Positions 32,575 to 35,611 of a stretch of 35,611 bases of DNA are shown in pieces. This stretch comes from Halobacteriovorax sp. (GTDB lineage Bacteria > Bdellovibrionota > Bacteriovoracia > Bacteriovoracales > Bacteriovoracaceae). Position numbers and translations under genes: made by a program. The stretch is from NCBI GenBank assembly GCA_002686115.1, contig NZAF01000179.1, forward strand, positions 1 to 35,611. The letters run 5' to 3'. Numbering within the stretch: the stretch's first letter is position 1; each line of letters starts with the position of its first letter. The notes under the pieces were generated by a model that saw nothing but the letters and a program-made list of their open reading frames with translations, searched no databases and had not been told where the DNA came from.

Positions 32575-33807
32575 ATGAAATTAAAAAAAATTGCACCTCA
32601 CCCACAACACGAAATTAGATATATCTTAATCCTCGCGGCCATTCAGATTGTTAACGTTATTGACTTTGTCATCATGATGCCTCTTGGGCCAACTCTCATG
32701 GATGGGCTAAGTATCACCCCACCACAATTTAGTACATTAATCTCTTCCTATAGTTTTTCTGGCGCCATCATCGGTTTTATCTTTGGCATGTTCGCGGATA
32801 AGTACGATCGTAAAAATCTTCTCATCATTACAATGATTGGATTTATTGTCACAACACTTGGCTGTGGTCTATCCAATAGTTTTACAACACTTTTAACGAT
32901 GAGAACATTAACAGGTGTTTTTGCAGGTACCTTAACAACGATTGTCTTTGCCCTCGTTAGTGACCTTATTCCTTTTGAAAGAAGAGGAAAGGCAATGGGA
33001 ATTATCATGAGTTCATTTTCTGTTGCCTCAGTACTGGGAGTTCCACTTGGGCTTGCTATTGCAGATGCGACGAATTGGCAAAACTCATTTCACTTTATCG
33101 TACTTATCTCAATACCTATTCTTCTTTTAATTATTCTAACATTTCCAAATGTTTTTATCGAAAAAGAAAATGAAACAAATATGGTAAAAGATTTAAAAGT
33201 TCTTTTTACAAAATCAAAGAATACGATTTCTTTTCTTCTCATTTTTTGTGTCAGTGGATCAATGTTTCTTCTTATTCCTTTCCTTAGTACTTATGCAGTT
33301 AAAAATATCGAAGTAGATACTACTGATCTAAAATGGGCATATATGGTTGGTGGAGTCTTCACTATCATCACTTCTAGAATAATTGGTATCTGTACAGACA
33401 AGTTTGGTGGTTTTAAAGTTTTCTTTGCCCTCGTTATGTTTTCAACAGTACCAATACTCTGGTTTACACATTCTGGACCTTTAAGTTTATCAGGTTTTCT
33501 AGCACTACAAACATTCTTTATGACAACAGTCTCTGGAAGACTGATCCCTGTCATGACTTTAATCTCAGAGGTTCCAAAGCCTGAGGAGAGGGGCCTATTT
33601 ATGGGAATGCTTAATTCAGTACGTGCCCTCGGTCGAGGTATCATGACTTTCTTATCTGGTTTTGTCATCACAACAACAGCAACAGGAAAGCTTATAGGCT
33701 ATGGAACTGCAGGAATCATCTCAATCTCGATCGCTTTGATAACTATTTTATTTGCCTATACTATTGCATCGAAGGTCTCTTCTCAATATCAAAAGGTGTC
33801 AATCTAA
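32575..33807 (+). CDS. MFS transporter (drug/sugar efflux type)
   Basis: This 410-residue inner-membrane protein has about twelve hydrophobic helices in two halves. The major-facilitator motif A is clear between helices 2 and 3 (GMFADKYDRKNLL, from residue 71). The overall look is of the AraJ/YdhP-like efflux group, but substrate cannot be told. ATG 32575 has no strong ribosome site. It ends two bases before the convergent lipoprotein gene. Two inverted repeats upstream suggest regulated expression. Confidence 0.88.
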   Translation: MKLKKIAPHPQHEIRYILILAAIQIVNVIDFVIMMPLGPTLMDGLSITPPQFSTLISSYSFSGAIIGFIFGMFADKYDRKNLLIITMIGFIVTTLGCGLSNSFTTLLTMRTLTGVFAGTLTTIVFALVSDLIPFERRGKAMGIIMSSFSVASVLGVPLGLAIADATNWQNSFHFIVLISIPILLLIILTFPNVFIEKENETNMVKDLKVLFTKSKNTISFLLIFCVSGSMFLLIPFLSTYAVKNIEVDTTDLKWAYMVGGVFTIITSRIIGICTDKFGGFKVFFALVMFSTVPILWFTHSGPLSLSGFLALQTFFMTTVSGRLIPVMTLISEVPKPEERGLFMGMLNSVRALGRGIMTFLSGFVITTTATGKLIGYGTAGIISISIALITILFAYTIASKVSSQYQKVSI

Positions 33808-33809
33808 TT

Positions 33810-35411
33810 CTAGTTAACTTCACAAGACAGTTTTAGCATCATCAAAAGCACAGGTTTTTTAATATGAGTATTAACACCTGGAGTGAGGAAGTGATCAAAA
33901 TTAGTCGTTATCAACGGTTCTTTGAAAAGAGAAATATATCGTATAAACTTACCGTCTATAGAAAAGAATTTAGCTGAGTTATGGTTATGAGTATAATCTT
34001 CTTTAGTGCTGATTTTATTCAAAAAACCAAAAGTTGTATGAATTGAGACTATAAAACCTTCGGAGTTTCTTAGTTTAGTATAATTAATAAAAGGGCTAAA
34101 GTTAATATTACCATAATGGCTACTATAGTAATGAAAGTCATCGGGAAAATATTTTTTAATATGTTTATTGGTCAAACCATAATCATCAGAGTTTAAAAAT
34201 GTATTTAAAAAGTATTCTGATGTACCTTCTCCATAATTTCTAAAAGAACTGTTTTGTACAACACTTTTACCAGCTAAATCAGTTAACTTGCATTTAACTT
34301 CTTTTTTATCTAATGGATTATAATAGTTATAGTTATCGTCAGTTCTTTCTAATGCTTTCACTTCAGAGAAATCTGGTCTTAAACCATTAATTATTGAATA
34401 AACTCCGTTATTTAAATCTAGACGAGGATATATATATCTGAGAAAAGAGTTAATGAATTCATTTCGTTTCGAAGCGGCGAGAGTAATACTGTTAAAAAGC
34501 TTTTTCTTGTCTTCAGCCGTTAACTCTTTTTCAGAATCAACATCCTCACATATATTCATATTCTCGAGTAGAATATTACTATGTTCTTTTATATCTAAAT
34601 CAAAAAATGATGGAGGCGTTAAAAAGTACGATTTAGACTCTCTGTAGTTTACAAGATAATTATAAACAAGAGAGCGACATGCAAGTTTATAAAGTCCTTT
34701 ATTGAAACTGCTCACAATAAAGTTAAAATCTTTTGTTTTCTGATTAATGTAATTAAAATACTCATCAAAAAGACTGTTGTTAAATAATATCATATGCTTA
34801 CCATGCTGATATTCGAAAAAATATTGAACAACTGAAGCCTGTTCTTCATTATAGCCGATATAATGAGACAGCTCGTGCATAGAAATTATTAACAAATTTT
34901 TTAATAAAGCCTCATTCTTAAACCTTTTGAATGAACCATATGAGAAACACATTTCTCCACTTTCATTTATCGCAGCATCACTTTTCCCCTCATGATTACT
35001 AGATACACAGTGCTCTTCTTTAGCAACAAAATTTAACTTATTATCAAGATCGTCTAGCCTATTCTTATAATCAATAAATAGCTTCTGTACTACTGGATCG
35101 ATTTGATCGAGTGGACTTCCAAAAATATCTCTTACGTCTTTTATCTGCTCAAAGTAAAAAAGGGCTCTTTCTGTTGTATCTATAAGATGATATTTGAGCT
35201 GATTTTCTACAATATCTTTAAACTCATTAAAATCTGTTCTCGCAATATTTCCTCCAGAACCATCGACAACCCCGCTATTCTTTTTCACTTCGTTAGAAGT
35301 ATTCTTCTCAGGTAAAGAAGGTGCTGGACTAACTTCAATGTACTCTGTTCTAGTCTTTTCTTTGCAAGCTGAAAAAATCAAAACAATCAATATAAATAGT
35401 CTAAATCGCAT
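33810..35411 (-). CDS. Lipoprotein with HExxHxxGxxE motif, putative zinc metallopeptidase
   Basis: This 533-residue protein has a lipoprotein signal (MRFRLFILIVLIFSAC, Cys16). A linker rich in Pro, Ser and Asn follows, containing DGSGGN, similar to the NGGD-type stretches common near the N-termini of secreted Bdellovibrio proteins (from memory). At 179-189 it reads HELSHYIGYNE, that is HExxHxxGxxE: His179, Glu180 and His183 would form a zinc site with Glu189 as a possible third ligand. Metzincins have His or Asp at that last position. The remaining about 330 residues match nothing I know. The ATG has no evident ribosome site. Confidence 0.7.
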   Translation of the reverse strand: MRFRLFILIVLIFSACKEKTRTEYIEVSPAPSLPEKNTSNEVKKNSGVVDGSGGNIARTDFNEFKDIVENQLKYHLIDTTERALFYFEQIKDVRDIFGSPLDQIDPVVQKLFIDYKNRLDDLDNKLNFVAKEEHCVSSNHEGKSDAAINESGEMCFSYGSFKRFKNEALLKNLLIISMHELSHYIGYNEEQASVVQYFFEYQHGKHMILFNNSLFDEYFNYINQKTKDFNFIVSSFNKGLYKLACRSLVYNYLVNYRESKSYFLTPPSFFDLDIKEHSNILLENMNICEDVDSEKELTAEDKKKLFNSITLAASKRNEFINSFLRYIYPRLDLNNGVYSIINGLRPDFSEVKALERTDDNYNYYNPLDKKEVKCKLTDLAGKSVVQNSSFRNYGEGTSEYFLNTFLNSDDYGLTNKHIKKYFPDDFHYYSSHYGNINFSPFINYTKLRNSEGFIVSIHTTFGFLNKISTKEDYTHNHNSAKFFSIDGKFIRYISLFKEPLITTNFDHFLTPGVNTHIKKPVLLMMLKLSCEVN

Positions 35412-35611
35412 AGTATAAGATTACAAAATAAGAGTATAAAATTGTGAAAATATATATTTTTTATTCTATGTAAAAAAACAATACGAATTTAAGTGTCTTT
35501 CCCAAATAAGTTTAAGTATTTAAAATTCCATAGGTACATATCTAGAGTTTAAAAAACCACAAACCTGCATAATCTTAAGCTTAAAATAAGTCATATTTCG
35601 ATAACCAAAAC
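35412..35611. other. Window end, no supported gene
   Basis: This is very AT-rich sequence upstream of the lipoprotein gene. It should hold that gene's promoter, but I see no clear -35/-10 pair. A minus-strand frame is open from the edge to a stop at 35520 (about 30 codons). It could be the end of a gene outside the window, but nothing in it is recognisable. Confidence 0.4.

Noticed and set aside
35520..35611. Minus-strand frame open from the window edge, about 30 codons
   Set aside because: Too short, very AT-rich and without recognisable motifs; it could be a gene end but cannot be supported.
1..35611. CRISPR arrays, tRNA or rRNA genes, insertion sequences, prophage genes
   Set aside because: I saw no regularly spaced repeats, no cloverleaf-like tRNA sequence, no transposase or integrase motif and no phage structural protein.

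Overview
The window is AT-rich and dominated by one long flagellar gene block on the minus strand. The block order is flgB-flgC-fliE-fliF-fliG-fliH-fliI-fliJ-motE-like, then fliK-flgD-(flagellar operon protein)-flgE. Around it lie many secreted proteins and lipoproteins with no recognisable family. This suggests a motile Gram-negative bacterium. The AT richness, this flagellar order with a Fis-type regulator in front, and the many orphan secreted proteins fit a marine Bdellovibrio-like predator such as Bacteriovorax/Halobacteriovorax. That placement is inference; there is no rRNA or tRNA gene in the window to confirm it.

Layout. 1-452 (-): the start of a chemotaxis-type sensor, cut by the window edge, with a sigma-28-like promoter. 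576-1118 (+): a dCMP deaminase. 1099-5591 (-): a ferric-iron-type ABC transporter (binding protein, fused permease, short ATPase), followed by a sensor histidine kinase whose reading frame is broken at an A8 run. 5695-6168 (+): a small lipoprotein, separated from flgE by the only convincing intrinsic terminator in the window. 6252-23630 (-): the flagellar block. It begins with an 880-residue periplasmic repeat protein and a degenerate Fis/AAA+ regulator. Then come rod, MS-ring, switch and export-ATPase genes, three apparently non-flagellar genes (DCC/DUF393, a secreted protein, a lipoprotein), and finally the hook genes. 23880-24101 (+): a two-helix membrane protein. 24106-25635 (-): a complete NtrC-type response regulator. 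25773-26852 (-): signal peptidase I and a small membrane protein. 26958-27332 (+): a secreted protein of three cysteine repeats. 27342-29105 (-) and 29171-29560 (+): a large protein with two receiver-like regions and a PilZ-like end, divergent from a CheY-like protein. 29566-32305 (-): two secreted proteins. 32575-33807 (+): an MFS transporter behind two inverted repeats. 33810-35411 (-): a lipoprotein with an HExxHxxGxxE motif. 35412-35611 holds no gene I can support. No gene-free stretch exceeds 300 bases; the longest are 32306-32574 and 23631-23879.

How it works together. The flagellar genes encode the proximal rod (FlgB, FlgC, FliE), MS ring (FliF), rotor (FliG), export ATPase complex (FliH, FliI, FliJ) and hook assembly (FliK, FlgD, FlgE). 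Control appears layered. There is one intact sigma-54 activator and one paralogue that has lost both its sigma-54 contact loop and its ATPase acidic residues. Several intergenic gaps of the operon hold RNA structures. The most notable are a Shine-Dalgarno sequence displayed in a hairpin loop ahead of the first gene, three consecutive stem-loops between flgC and fliE, and GGA-rich hairpins in front of fliF that resemble CsrA sites. Most convergent gene pairs end within ten bases of each other or overlap.
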